Below are positions 42,786 to 51,136 of a stretch of DNA of 64,000 bases, one piece after another. How positions within the stretch are numbered: position 1 is the stretch's first letter; every line of letters starts with the position of its first letter. Below the pieces are notes generated by a model. The model was given only the letters and a program-made list of their open reading frames with translations. It did no database searches and was not told where the DNA came from. Made by a program: the position numbers and the translations under genes. Source of the stretch: Pimelobacter simplex (GTDB taxonomy: Bacteria > Actinomycetota > Actinomycetes > Propionibacteriales > Nocardioidaceae); NCBI RefSeq assembly GCF_900114845.1, contig NZ_FOUK01000001.1, positions 1,342,479-1,406,478 on the forward strand. Direction: 5' to 3'.

Positions 42786-43846
42786 CAGCGGCACCTCTTC
42801 GAGAACCGGTTGCCCGTGACGCCGAGGTCGAGGGTGGTGGGCACCCCGGCCAGCCCGGCCGAGAGGGTGCAGACGTAGACGTTGAGGTAGCTCCCGTAGC
42901 CGAGCGTGCGCAGGTAGGTGTCGAGCTGCTTCGGGACCGCGCCGCCGGTACGGGCGAGCAGGTCGCGCCGCTCGGCGAGGTAGCGGAGCCACGGGTTGCT
43001 GAGCCGGGCGACGTCGACGGCCGGGCCGCCGGCCTCGTCGACCAGGTCGGCGGTGGTGGCGGACAGCCGGGCCAGCGCGTCGAGGCTGGTGCCGATCCGG
43101 TCGCCGTCCCGGGCGAGTCCGGAGGTGAGCGAGGCGAGGCCGTCGACCAGGGCGGTGACCTCGGTGCGGTGCTCGGCGGTCGTGCGCAGCACCAGGGTGA
43201 CGTTGTCGACGACCCGGGCGAGTGCCGCGTCCCGGTCGACGAGGCCGGAGGTGAGCTCGGCGGTCTGCTCGAGCAGGTGGCGCAGCGTCGGTCCCTGGCC
43301 CTGCAGCACCTGGACGATGTCGGTGGCGAGCTGGTTGATGTCGCCGGGCTGGAGCAGGTCGAAGATCGGCTCGAACGCGTTGAACATCGCGGTCAGGTCG
43401 AGCGCGGGACGGGTGCGGGCGAGCGGGATCCGGTCGCCGTCGTGCAGCCGGCCCGCCTGCTGCTCGGCCCCGGACGGCCGGGAGAGCGCGACATAGCGCT
43501 GACCCATGAGGTTGAGGTAGTCGATCGCCGCGACGACGTCGTCGTGGAGCCGCTGGTCGGCGGCGACGCTCAGCGTGACGACGGCGAGCCCGCGCTCGTC
43601 GCCCGTGCCGACCCGGGTGCCGGTGACCCGGCCGACCCGGACGCCGGCCACCCGGACGTCGTCCCCGGCGCGCAGGCCGGTCGCGTCGCGGAAGACCGCG
43701 GTCACGCTGATCGTGTCGCCGCTGGTCGAGCGGGACAGCGTCCCGGCGACCATGCTGGTGAGCACGACGGCGACCGCGGCGAAGACGGCGACCCCGAGGA
43801 CCGCGGACTTGTGCCGGCGCAGCTCGCTGAGCTGGCGGCTCCTCAT
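42785..43846 (-). CDS. Mce-family protein, second position (MceB-like)
   Basis: A 353-residue Mce protein: N-terminal helix about 17-38, Mce domain about 45-130 (GLRAGDDVRVAGVRVGRV, YLNLMGQRYVALS), a long helical part, and a conserved end GSYLNVYVCTLSAG typical of MceB. ATGA overlap with mceA. Confidence 0.93.
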   Translation of the reverse strand: MRSRQLSELRRHKSAVLGVAVFAAVAVVLTSMVAGTLSRSTSGDTISVTAVFRDATGLRAGDDVRVAGVRVGRVTGTRVGTGDERGLAVVTLSVAADQRLHDDVVAAIDYLNLMGQRYVALSRPSGAEQQAGRLHDGDRIPLARTRPALDLTAMFNAFEPIFDLLQPGDINQLATDIVQVLQGQGPTLRHLLEQTAELTSGLVDRDAALARVVDNVTLVLRTTAEHRTEVTALVDGLASLTSGLARDGDRIGTSLDALARLSATTADLVDEAGGPAVDVARLSNPWLRYLAERRDLLARTGGAVPKQLDTYLRTLGYGSYLNVYVCTLSAGLAGVPTTLDLGVTGNRFSKRCR

Positions 43847-44922
43847 CGCGCACCCCCGCACCGGCCGTGCAGCCCTCGGTAGGTGGGGCAGTCGGCCGGA
43901 TCGCTCGCGTCGTAGGGGTCGAGAAGCTGGGGGGCGAGCACGCCCTCCATCTGGATCCGGCCGTTCTCGACGGCGGCCGCGCCGTTGCGCAGGAGCACCG
44001 GGACCTTGCGCAGCAGCAGCGCGAACGCCGGGTAGCGCTGGGCGAAGACCTCCAGGTTGGCGGCGGTCGCGTTGAGCAGCCGCGCGGTCGCGGCGCCGTT
44101 GGTGCGCAGGAAGGTCGCGACGTCGTCGGTGAGCGCGGCCGTCCCGGTGAGGAGGGTGGTGGTGCCGTCCTGCTGCTCGACCAGCGTGCGGGCGAGCGGG
44201 CGAGTGTCGCGCAGCGCCGCGACCAGCTGCGGCTCGACGTCGCCCGCCAGGTCGGTGTCGCGGGTGAGCAGGTCGAGGTCGCGGCGCACCTGCGGCTGGA
44301 GCGCCGTCCACCGGGCGAGGAAGGCGTCGCCGTCGCGGACCAGCTCGGCGATCCGGGCGCCGCGGCCGTCGAGCGCGTCGGCGAGCTGGGAGAGCGCGAC
44401 ATCCCACTGGGCGGGGTCGACCGCGGCGAGGAGCCGCTGGGTCGCGGAGAAGGTGTCCATCAGGCGCAGCGTCGCCACCGACCGGTCGGCCGGGACGACG
44501 GCGCCGTCGGCGAGGTGGGTGGACGCCGTGGGCGCGGCCTTCGAGCGGGCGGCGACCAGGTCGACGTACTCGTTGCCGAAGAGGGTGCCGGGCAGCACCC
44601 GGGCGCGCACGGCGGCCGGGATGAGGTCGGCGTGCTCGGGGGCGACGAGCACCTCGGCGGTGGGGCCGGCCGGGTCGACCCGGGTCACCCGGCCCACGCG
44701 CAGGCCGTTGAACTTCACGTCGGAGTTGATGCCGAGGGTGTCGCCGACCGTGGGCAGCTGCACGGTGACCCGGACGTCGCCGCTGAGCACGCCGAGCGTC
44801 TGCAGCCCGAGCACGCCGGCGAACAGCCCGAGAACGAGGAACCCGGCCAGCCCGACCGCGGCGAGCCGCAGTCGCAGCACCACGGGATCGACCCGGGAGT
44901 GGGGGAACAGGAACTCGCTCAT
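43843..44922 (-). CDS. Mce-family protein, first position (MceA-like)
   Basis: A 359-residue Mce protein: anchor helix about 18-42, Mce domain about 48-130 (TLGINSDVKFNGLRVGRV, PGTLFGNEYVDLV), helical domain and a C-terminal CPTYRGLHGRCGG with two Cys. Begins the six-gene mce set, 16 bases after the yrbE pair. Confidence 0.93.
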   Translation of the reverse strand: MSEFLFPHSRVDPVVLRLRLAAVGLAGFLVLGLFAGVLGLQTLGVLSGDVRVTVQLPTVGDTLGINSDVKFNGLRVGRVTRVDPAGPTAEVLVAPEHADLIPAAVRARVLPGTLFGNEYVDLVAARSKAAPTASTHLADGAVVPADRSVATLRLMDTFSATQRLLAAVDPAQWDVALSQLADALDGRGARIAELVRDGDAFLARWTALQPQVRRDLDLLTRDTDLAGDVEPQLVAALRDTRPLARTLVEQQDGTTTLLTGTAALTDDVATFLRTNGAATARLLNATAANLEVFAQRYPAFALLLRKVPVLLRNGAAAVENGRIQMEGVLAPQLLDPYDASDPADCPTYRGLHGRCGGAR

Positions 44923-44938
44923 CGTGTCGTCGCCGCCG

Positions 44939-45769
44939 TCACCCGGAGATCTGGACCTGCTGGTCGACGCCCCACAGGACGAGCGTCAGCAGGATGTCGA
45001 CGACGGTGAGCGAGATGATGCTGGCCCGGATCGCGCGGCCGGTGGCGCGGCCGACGCCCTCGGGCCCGCCGGTGGCGGTGAAGCCGTGGTAGCAGTGGAT
45101 CAGGGTGACGACGGTGGTCAGCACGACCACCTTGATCGCCGAGTAGATGACGTCGACCGGCGCGACGAACGTGCGGAAGTAGTGGTCGTAGGTGCCGGCC
45201 GACTGGCCGTAGAACGTGGTGACCATGACGTCGGTGGCGACGTACGTGCCGACCAGGCCGATCAGGTAGAGCGGCAGGACGACGATCCAGGCCGCGACCA
45301 GCCGGGTGCTGACCAGGTAGGGGATCGGCCGGATCGCCATCGACTCCAGGGCGTCGATCTCCTCGCTGATCCGCATCGCGCCCAGCCGCGAGGTGAAGCC
45401 GCAGCCGATGCGCGCCGCGAAGCCGAGCGCGGCGACCATCGGCGCCAGCTCGCGGGTGTTGGCGTAGCCGGAGATGAAGCCGGTGAGCGGAGCCAGGCCG
45501 ATCACGTCGAGGCCCTGGTAGCCCTCGAGGCCGACCTCGGTGCCGGTCAGCGTCGAGAGCAGCAGGACGACGCCGACCACGCCGCCGCCGACCAGGAAGA
45601 TGCCCGAGCCGAGCGTCACGTCGGCGAGCACCCGGCGGATCTCGCCGCGGTAGCGGGTCAGCGCGACCGGCAGCGCCGCGACCGCGCGCCAGGCGAGCAC
45701 GAGCTGCAGGCCGATGCCGGCGAGCGGACCGACCACCGCCCTGTCGACGGTCTGCTCGATCGCCGTCAT
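44939..45769 (-). CDS. YrbE/MlaE-family permease B
   Basis: A 276-residue membrane permease of the Mce transporter, with five or six helices. MlaE signature blocks include GLDVIGLAPLTGF, ARIGCGFTSRLGAMRISEEIDALESM and YHGFTATGGPEGVGRATGRAI. ATG overlaps the stop of the A permease. It couples ATP hydrolysis by a MlaF/MceG ATPase, which is not in the window, to lipid movement. Confidence 0.94.
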   Translation of the reverse strand: MTAIEQTVDRAVVGPLAGIGLQLVLAWRAVAALPVALTRYRGEIRRVLADVTLGSGIFLVGGGVVGVVLLLSTLTGTEVGLEGYQGLDVIGLAPLTGFISGYANTRELAPMVAALGFAARIGCGFTSRLGAMRISEEIDALESMAIRPIPYLVSTRLVAAWIVVLPLYLIGLVGTYVATDVMVTTFYGQSAGTYDHYFRTFVAPVDVIYSAIKVVVLTTVVTLIHCYHGFTATGGPEGVGRATGRAIRASIISLTVVDILLTLVLWGVDQQVQISG

Positions 45770-46575
45770 CCGATCGGACCCCCGGCGAACGTGCTGTGCA
45801 CCTGGGAGATGACGAAGTTGGCGGCGAAGAGCAGCACGAAGTTGGTCACCACCGCGCTGGTCACCGCGTCGCCGACGCCGGTCGGGCCGCCGCCGGCCCG
45901 CAGCCCCTTGTACGACGCGACCACGGCGCAGATGACAGCGAAGATCGCCGCCTTGGTCAGCGAGAGCCACAGGTCGGAGAGCTGGGCGAGCGTCGTCACC
46001 GACGCGAGGTAGCTGCCCGGCGGCAGGTCCTGCAGCACGACGCTGACGCCGAGCGTAGTGATGATCGTGAAGAACATGACGACGCCGTTGAGGAGCACGG
46101 CGACCGCGACGATCGCGAACATCCGCGGCACGACGAGCCGCTCGACGACCGGGAGGCCCATCACCTCCATCGCGTCGATCTCCTCGCGGATCCGGCGCGA
46201 GCCGAGGTCGGCGCAGATCGCGGAGCCGGCGACGCCGGAGAGCATCAGCGCGGTGATCAGGGGAGAGGCCTGGCGGACGACGGCGAGCGTGTTGCCGGCG
46301 CCGGTGAACGCCACCGCGCCGACCTCCTGGGCGAGCACACCGACCTGCAGCGCCAGGATGATGCCGAACGGCACGGACACGGCGAGCGCCGGCAGCGTGC
46401 AGACCCGGATGGCGTACCAGGTCTGCAGCACGGTCTCGGCGAGCGGGAAGCGGCGGCTGCCGATGCTGGTGAGGACCGCGGCGAACACCTGCCGGCCGAA
46501 CCGCAGGAGGCCGACGACCTCGCCGAGCGGACGGGCGAGCGCCGGGAGGACGCGAGCCGCGCTGGTGGCCGGCAT
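45766..46575 (-). CDS. YrbE/MlaE-family permease A
   Basis: A 269-residue membrane permease, first gene of the mce operon. VLAQEVGAVAFTGAG, SGVAGSAICADLGSRRIREEIDAMEVMG and YKGLRAGGGPTGVGDAV are MlaE-family blocks. ATG 46575 follows AGGAG by five bases. Its promoter faces the MerR gene and has TACTGT as -10 within a palindrome. Confidence 0.94.
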   Translation of the reverse strand: MPATSAARVLPALARPLGEVVGLLRFGRQVFAAVLTSIGSRRFPLAETVLQTWYAIRVCTLPALAVSVPFGIILALQVGVLAQEVGAVAFTGAGNTLAVVRQASPLITALMLSGVAGSAICADLGSRRIREEIDAMEVMGLPVVERLVVPRMFAIVAVAVLLNGVVMFFTIITTLGVSVVLQDLPPGSYLASVTTLAQLSDLWLSLTKAAIFAVICAVVASYKGLRAGGGPTGVGDAVTSAVVTNFVLLFAANFVISQVHSTFAGGPIG

Positions 46576-46608
46576 CGTCACTCCTGTCTCTCGCGGGGCA
46601 GTCGAGAA

Positions 46609-46717
46609 TGACAGTAGAACTGTCACACCGGTACTGTCCCCGCGGATGTGACGTACGTCAACCCCTCCGTTCATCCCCGCGTTGCGTCGCTGAAATGACA
46701 GCCGTACTGTGACAGTC
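46609..46717. promoter_or_regulatory. Divergent mce / MerR operator region
   Basis: A perfect palindrome TGACAGT-AGA-ACTGTCA (46609-46625) overlaps a minus-strand TACTGT. An imperfect copy TGACAGCCGTACTGTGA (46696-46712), same 17-base length, covers the plus-strand -10 TACTGT (46705-46710), whose -35 TTGCGT (46682-46687) is 17 bases upstream. ACAGTACCGG near 46629-46638 (minus) is a further half site. The likely ligand is the MerR protein, which would control itself and the mce operon. Confidence 0.6.
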
Positions 46718-47479
46718 ATGAGCGCCATCGGGGTCGAGTCGGGACCGTCGTCCGAGCGCGACGAGGGCCTGCGCACCATCGACGAGCTCGCCGCGGCCGC
46801 CGGCCTGACCGTGCGCACCACCCGCTACTACGCCAGCCTCGGCCTGCTCCCGCCGCCCGCGCGGCGCGGCCGGATGGCCTGGTACGACGACACCCACCTC
46901 GCCCGCCTCGAGATGATCCGGGCGCTCCAGGGGCACGGCTTCACGCTCCAGGCGATCGAGAAGTACCTCGCCTCGCTACCCGCCGACGCCGGCGTCGAGG
47001 ACCTCGCCGTCCAGCGCGCGATGCTCACCTCCTGGACCGTGGGGGAGCCGGCCGAGCTCACCCGCCGCCAGCTCGACGAGCACGCCGGACGCCGGCTCAC
47101 CGACGAGGAGGTCGCCCTGGTCGAGGAGTTCGGCATGCTCCGCCGGAGCACCGACGACCGCGGCCGAGTCCGCTACACGCCCGTGCACGGCTTCGACGTC
47201 GCCGTCGAGCTGCTCCAGGTCGACATCCCCGTGGCCGGCATGCGCGCGGCCGGCGAGGCCATCGAGCGGCACATGTCGGCGCTGGCCGAGGAGCTGACCG
47301 TCGTCCTGCACGACGAGGTCGTCGAGCCCTGGCGCCACGACCGCCGTCACTCCCGCGAGGATGCCGCCCAGCTCGAGGCCACCATCGCCACCCTGCGCCG
47401 GCTCACGCTCGAGGCCATCGTGCGCGGCTTCCAGCGCTCGGCCAACAAGGTGATCACCCGGTCGCTCGACCGCCGCTGA
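46718..47479 (+). CDS. MerR-family transcriptional regulator
   Basis: About 253 residues. Winged helix at residues 18-85 (TIDELAAAAGLTVRTTRYYASLGLLPPP, RLEMIRALQGHGFTLQAIEKYL) and a long helical effector region. ATG 46718 is chosen because the -10 box TACTGT ends seven bases before it; the GTG at 46709 lies in that box. Divergent from the mce operon and probably its regulator. Effector unknown, perhaps a lipid. Confidence 0.9.
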   Translation: MSAIGVESGPSSERDEGLRTIDELAAAAGLTVRTTRYYASLGLLPPPARRGRMAWYDDTHLARLEMIRALQGHGFTLQAIEKYLASLPADAGVEDLAVQRAMLTSWTVGEPAELTRRQLDEHAGRRLTDEEVALVEEFGMLRRSTDDRGRVRYTPVHGFDVAVELLQVDIPVAGMRAAGEAIERHMSALAEELTVVLHDEVVEPWRHDRRHSREDAAQLEATIATLRRLTLEAIVRGFQRSANKVITRSLDRR

Positions 47480-47912
47480 CCCCGGGCCCGAACCGTCGTA
47501 CGAACCGACGCTGGCCGAACGTCTCGACCGCGCGCGGGTGGTAGTGCCGTCGTACGAAGCCGACCGCCTCGTCCGGCGCGACGCCGTCGAGGACGGCGAG
47601 GCAGGCGAGCGTCGTACCGGTGCGTCCTCGGCCGCCGGAACACGCTACTTCGACACGCTCGGAGGCTGCCCGGCGCAGCACGTCGGTCAGGACGGCGGGG
47701 AGGTCGTCGGGGTCGGCCGGCAGCCGGAAGTCGGGCCAGCGCACCCAGCGGCTCGGCCAGGCCACGGGGTCCGGCGCCTTGCCGAGCAGGTACACGCCGT
47801 AGGTCGGGAGCGGGCCGGCGGGCAGCGGCCGGCTCAGTCCCCGTCCCCGCACCCGCAGCCCGGAGGGGAGGGTGAGCACGCCCGGCGCCGCCGGATCCCA
47901 CAGCTCGTCCAC
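47454..47912 (-). CDS. Tyrosine/dual-specificity protein phosphatase-like protein
   Basis: A 152-residue protein with the phosphatase loop CSGGRGRTGT (Cys91, Arg97), satisfying C-x5-R-T. The residue before Cys is Ala, not the usual His. An Asp-bearing WPDFRLPADPDD segment precedes the loop and may supply the general acid. Its 3' end overlaps the MerR gene by 26 bases. Substrate unknown; cytoplasmic. Confidence 0.8.
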   Translation of the reverse strand: MDELWDPAAPGVLTLPSGLRVRGRGLSRPLPAGPLPTYGVYLLGKAPDPVAWPSRWVRWPDFRLPADPDDLPAVLTDVLRRAASERVEVACSGGRGRTGTTLACLAVLDGVAPDEAVGFVRRHYHPRAVETFGQRRFVRRFGPGVSGGRATG

Positions 47913-47918
47913 GGGGCC

Positions 47919-47952
47919 AACCTACAAACGGCCGGGACGCATGGCCTAGGGT
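47919..47952. promoter_or_regulatory. Divergent leaderless promoters (phosphatase / ndk)
   Basis: Minus strand TAGGTT (47924-47919) lies six bases from the phosphatase GTG at 47912. Plus strand TAGGGT (47947-47952) lies seven bases from the ndk GTG at 47960. No ribosome sites are present. Confidence 0.6.
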
Positions 47953-47959
47953 CACGCAC

Positions 47960-48370
47960 GTGACCCAACGCACCCTCGTCCTCCTCAAGCCCGACGCGGT
48001 CCGCCGCGGCCTGGTCGGCAACGTGCTGGCCCGGTTCGAGGCCAAGGGACTGAGCATCGTCGCCCTGGAGCACCGCCACATCGACGCCGCGATGGCCGAC
48101 GCCCACTACGCCGAGCACGTCGAGCGCGACTTCTACCCGCCGCTGCGCACGTTCGTCACCAGCGGTCCGCTCGTCGCGCTCGTCCTCGAGGGCGACGAGG
48201 CCATCGAGGTGGTCCGCGCGCTCAACGGGGCGACCGACGGCCGCAAGGCGGCGCCGGGCACCATCCGGGGCGACCTGTCGCTGTCGAACCGCGAGAACCT
48301 CGTGCACGGCTCCGACTCGCCGGAGTCGGCGGAGCGCGAGATCGCGCTCTGGTTCCCGAACCTCGGCTGA
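47960..48370 (+). CDS. ndk: Nucleoside diphosphate kinase
   Basis: A 136-residue kinase that transfers phosphate between nucleoside di- and triphosphates through His116 in NLVHGSDS. LVLLKPDAVRR near residues 6-16 and the ATRG-like GAPGTIRGD-type segment (APGTIRGDLS) are typical. Leaderless GTG start. A hairpin terminator follows, isolating it from mreB. In actinobacteria ndk usually precedes mre and rne genes. Confidence 0.98.
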   Translation: MTQRTLVLLKPDAVRRGLVGNVLARFEAKGLSIVALEHRHIDAAMADAHYAEHVERDFYPPLRTFVTSGPLVALVLEGDEAIEVVRALNGATDGRKAAPGTIRGDLSLSNRENLVHGSDSPESAEREIALWFPNLG

Positions 48371-48373
48371 GCC

Positions 48374-48412
48374 CGGGGTACTACACCACGCCGACACGGC
48401 GTGGCTACCCCG
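48374..48412 (+). terminator. Terminator hairpin after ndk
   Basis: CGGGGTA (48374-48380) pairs with TACCCCG (48406-48412), and CCACGCC (48386-48392) with GGCGTGG (48398-48404) around a GACAC loop: two stacked perfect stems. The next 158 bases to mreB hold a near-duplicate of TCTCCCCGGTGA but no gene. Confidence 0.7.
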
Positions 48413-48570
48413 TGTGACCGCCTTCCTTGCTTACGCTCGCTGACGGAGGCCGTCGGAGCGTGCGCACGGAGGTCTCCCCGGTGATCTCCCCGGGGTGAGC
48501 CGGCTTCCCCAGACGCGCGCGAGCGGACCCGGCCCCAACCGGTCGGTCCGGCGACGTCTTGCGAGGAAGC

Positions 48571-49602
48571 GTGAGGGCGAACTCCATCATCGGCCGCGAC
48601 ATGGCCGTGGACCTCGGCACCGCGAACACGCTCGTCTATGTCCGCCGGCGGGGTGTGCTGCTCGACGAGCCGAGCGTCGTGGCGCTCAACGACAGCACCG
48701 GCGAGGTGATCGCCGTCGGGCACCAGGCCAAGCAGATGCTGGGCCGGACGCCGGACAACATCACCGCCCTGCGCCCCCTGCGCGACGGCGTGATCGCCGA
48801 CTTCGAGGCGACCGAGCAGATGCTGCGCCACTTCATCGCGCGCGTGCACCGGCGCCGCTACTTCGCGAAGCCGCGGATGGTCATCTGCGTCCCCAGCTCG
48901 ATCACGCCGGTCGAGCAGCGCGCGGTCAAGGAGGCCGGCTACCAGGCCGGCGCCCGCCGCGTGTACGTCGTCGAGGAGCCCATGGCCGCGGCGATCGGCG
49001 CCGGGCTGCCGGTGCACGAGGCGACCGGCAACATGATCGTCGACGTCGGCGGCGGCACCACCGAGGTCGCCGTCATCTCCCTCGGGGGCATCGTCACGTC
49101 GCTCTCGATCCGCACCGCCGGCGACGACCTCGACGCCGCGATCATCGCGTGGATGAAGAAGGAGCACGGCGTCATGCTCGGCGAGCGCACCGCCGAGGAC
49201 GTGAAGATGACGCTCGGCTCGGCCTTCCCTCGCCCGGGCGAGCCCGAGGGCGAGGTCCGCGGCCGGGACATGGTGACCGGCCTGCCGCGCACGGTCGAGG
49301 TGACCAGCGCCGACGTCCGGCACGCGCTCGAGGAGCCGCTCCACGCGATCGTCGACGCCGTCCGGGTCACGCTCGACCAGACCCCGCCCGAGCTGGCCGG
49401 CGACATCATGGACCGCGGCATCGTGCTCACCGGCGGCGGCGCCCTGCTCCGCGGCCTCGACGAGCGGATCCGCCACGAGACCGGCATGCCCGTCCACGTC
49501 GCCGACGACCCGCTGGTCTCGGTCGCGATGGGCGCGGGCCGCTGCGTCGAGGAGTTCGAGGCTCTCCAGCAGGTGCTCGTCACCAACCCCCGGCGGTTCT
49601 GA
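48571..49602 (+). CDS. mreB: Rod-shape actin homologue
   Basis: A 343-residue bacterial actin. GRDMAVDLGTANTLVYV is phosphate loop 1, IVDVGGGTTEVAVISLGG loop 2 and GIVLTGGGALLRGLDE the adenosine site. MreB filaments guide the elongation machinery along the membrane. GTG 48571 is preferred, with GAGGA just upstream; TTG 48559 or ATG 48601 are alternatives. First gene of mreB-mreC-mreD-mrdA-rodA; its presence suggests a rod or coryneform shape or a sporulation-like wall role. Confidence 0.95.
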   Translation: MRANSIIGRDMAVDLGTANTLVYVRRRGVLLDEPSVVALNDSTGEVIAVGHQAKQMLGRTPDNITALRPLRDGVIADFEATEQMLRHFIARVHRRRYFAKPRMVICVPSSITPVEQRAVKEAGYQAGARRVYVVEEPMAAAIGAGLPVHEATGNMIVDVGGGTTEVAVISLGGIVTSLSIRTAGDDLDAAIIAWMKKEHGVMLGERTAEDVKMTLGSAFPRPGEPEGEVRGRDMVTGLPRTVEVTSADVRHALEEPLHAIVDAVRVTLDQTPPELAGDIMDRGIVLTGGGALLRGLDERIRHETGMPVHVADDPLVSVAMGAGRCVEEFEALQQVLVTNPRRF

Positions 49603-50537
49603 TGGCACCCGTACGCCGCACCGGCGCCTCCCGTGGCGGTCCGCTCGACGGCGAGCGCGACGCCGGACGCCCCTCCCGCTCGCTCGTGGTCGCGCTGGTG
49701 CTCGCCAGCGCCGCGCTGATGGCGGTCGACAAGGCCGGTGGCGACGGCTCGCCGCTCGACGCCGCCCGCCGCGTGGTCGGCGAGGTGGTCGGGCCGGCCC
49801 AGGCCGGGGTGGCCTCGGCGGTCCGCCCGGTCACGTCGATCCCGGACCGGTTCCGCACCAACGGCGCGCTCCGCGAGGAGGTCGCGACGCTCGCCGCCGA
49901 GAACCAGGAGCTCCGCAACCGGTCCGACAAGGCGGCCTACAACGCCAACCAGGCCAAGTCCCTCAAGGACCTGCAGGCCGTGGCCGGCGACCTCGGCTAC
50001 GCGCTCGTGCCCGCGCGGGTGATCTCGATGTCCTCGGCCCAGTCGGCGCGCAGCTCGGTCGTCCTCGACGCCGGCTCCGACGCGGGCCTGCACCCCGACA
50101 TGACCGTGGTGGCGGGCGAGGGCCTGGTCGGGCGGATCACGTCGGTGACCGCGCACACCGCGACGGTGCTGCTCATCGTCGACGACTCGTCGTCGGTCGG
50201 CGGCCGGATCGGCGACAACATGGAGCTCGGCTTCGTCCGCGGGCACGGCACGCTCGGCGTCGACGACCGGCTCGAGCTCGAGCTCGCCGACCGCAAGGTC
50301 GTCCCCAAGGCCGGCCAGACGGTCGTCACGTGGGGGAGCGAGGGCGGTTCCCCCTATGTCGCGGGCGTCCCGATCGGCACCGTGCAGAAGGTCTACGAGT
50401 CTCTGCGCGAGACCTCCTACCGCGCGGTGATCACGCCGGCGGTCGACTTCACTGCTCTCGACCTGGTCGGTGTGGTGGTGCCCTCGGGCACCGCCGGCCG
50501 GGTGATCGAGGCCGACGGAAGCCTGGTGACGCGATGA
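49602..50537 (+). CDS. mreC: Rod-shape protein MreC
   Basis: A 311-residue bitopic protein: N-terminal membrane helix about 26-42, coiled coil about 75-105 (REEVATLAAENQELRNRSDKAA), then beta-barrel domains with SSVVLDAGSDAGLHPDM and LVGRITSVTAHTATVLLIVD. Links MreB to periplasmic-side wall synthases. Stop and start share one base with mreB (TGATG). Confidence 0.95.
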   Translation: MAPVRRTGASRGGPLDGERDAGRPSRSLVVALVLASAALMAVDKAGGDGSPLDAARRVVGEVVGPAQAGVASAVRPVTSIPDRFRTNGALREEVATLAAENQELRNRSDKAAYNANQAKSLKDLQAVAGDLGYALVPARVISMSSAQSARSSVVLDAGSDAGLHPDMTVVAGEGLVGRITSVTAHTATVLLIVDDSSSVGGRIGDNMELGFVRGHGTLGVDDRLELELADRKVVPKAGQTVVTWGSEGGSPYVAGVPIGTVQKVYESLRETSYRAVITPAVDFTALDLVGVVVPSGTAGRVIEADGSLVTR

Positions 50538-51133
50538 GGACCGGCTCCACCGCGCGGCTGGTCGCGGTCCTGCTCGCCGTCGTGGCCGCGCTGCTGCTGC
50601 AGGTCACCGTGCTGCCGCCGTTCGCGTGGCAGGTCGGCGGCCTGGGCGTCGTCCCGGACCTCGTGCTGCTCGCCGTGGTCGCCACCGCGCTCGCCACCGA
50701 CACCCGGTTCGCCACGCTCACCGGCTTCTTCGCCGGGCTGATGCTCGACCTCGCGCCGCCGGCCGACCACATCGCCGGCCGCTGGGCGCTCGCGCTCATG
50801 GCGGTCGGGTACGTCGTGGGCCGGCTCGTCCACGACAACGCCGGCGACGCCGGTGCGGGCAGCCGCTTCGCCCGCGAGGGCGTCCGGCGTCCGCCGCTGC
50901 CGGTGCTGCTGGGCGCGGCCGCGGGCGGCTCCTTCGTCGGCACGTCGGTGTTCGCGCTGACCGGCCTGCTCCTCGGCGACTCGGGTGCCGCGGTCGGCGA
51001 CCTGCTCACGGTCGCCGTCGTCGCGCTCGTGCTCGACGTGGTCGTCGCGCTGCTCGTGATCCCCGCGTCCTTCTGGCTCTTCCGCCGGCTGACCAGCGAC
51101 AGCCCCTCGCAGCGGATGCGGGTGCGGGTCTAG
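50534..51133 (+). CDS. mreD: Rod-shape protein MreD
   Basis: A 199-residue membrane protein with five or six helices (LVAVLLAVVAALLLQVTVLP, GFFAGLMLDLAPPADH near 67-82), the usual size for MreD. Works with MreC in the elongasome. ATGA overlap with mreC and three bases before mrdA. Confidence 0.93.
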   Translation: MRTGSTARLVAVLLAVVAALLLQVTVLPPFAWQVGGLGVVPDLVLLAVVATALATDTRFATLTGFFAGLMLDLAPPADHIAGRWALALMAVGYVVGRLVHDNAGDAGAGSRFAREGVRRPPLPVLLGAAAGGSFVGTSVFALTGLLLGDSGAAVGDLLTVAVVALVLDVVVALLVIPASFWLFRRLTSDSPSQRMRVRV

Positions 51134-51136
51134 GAC

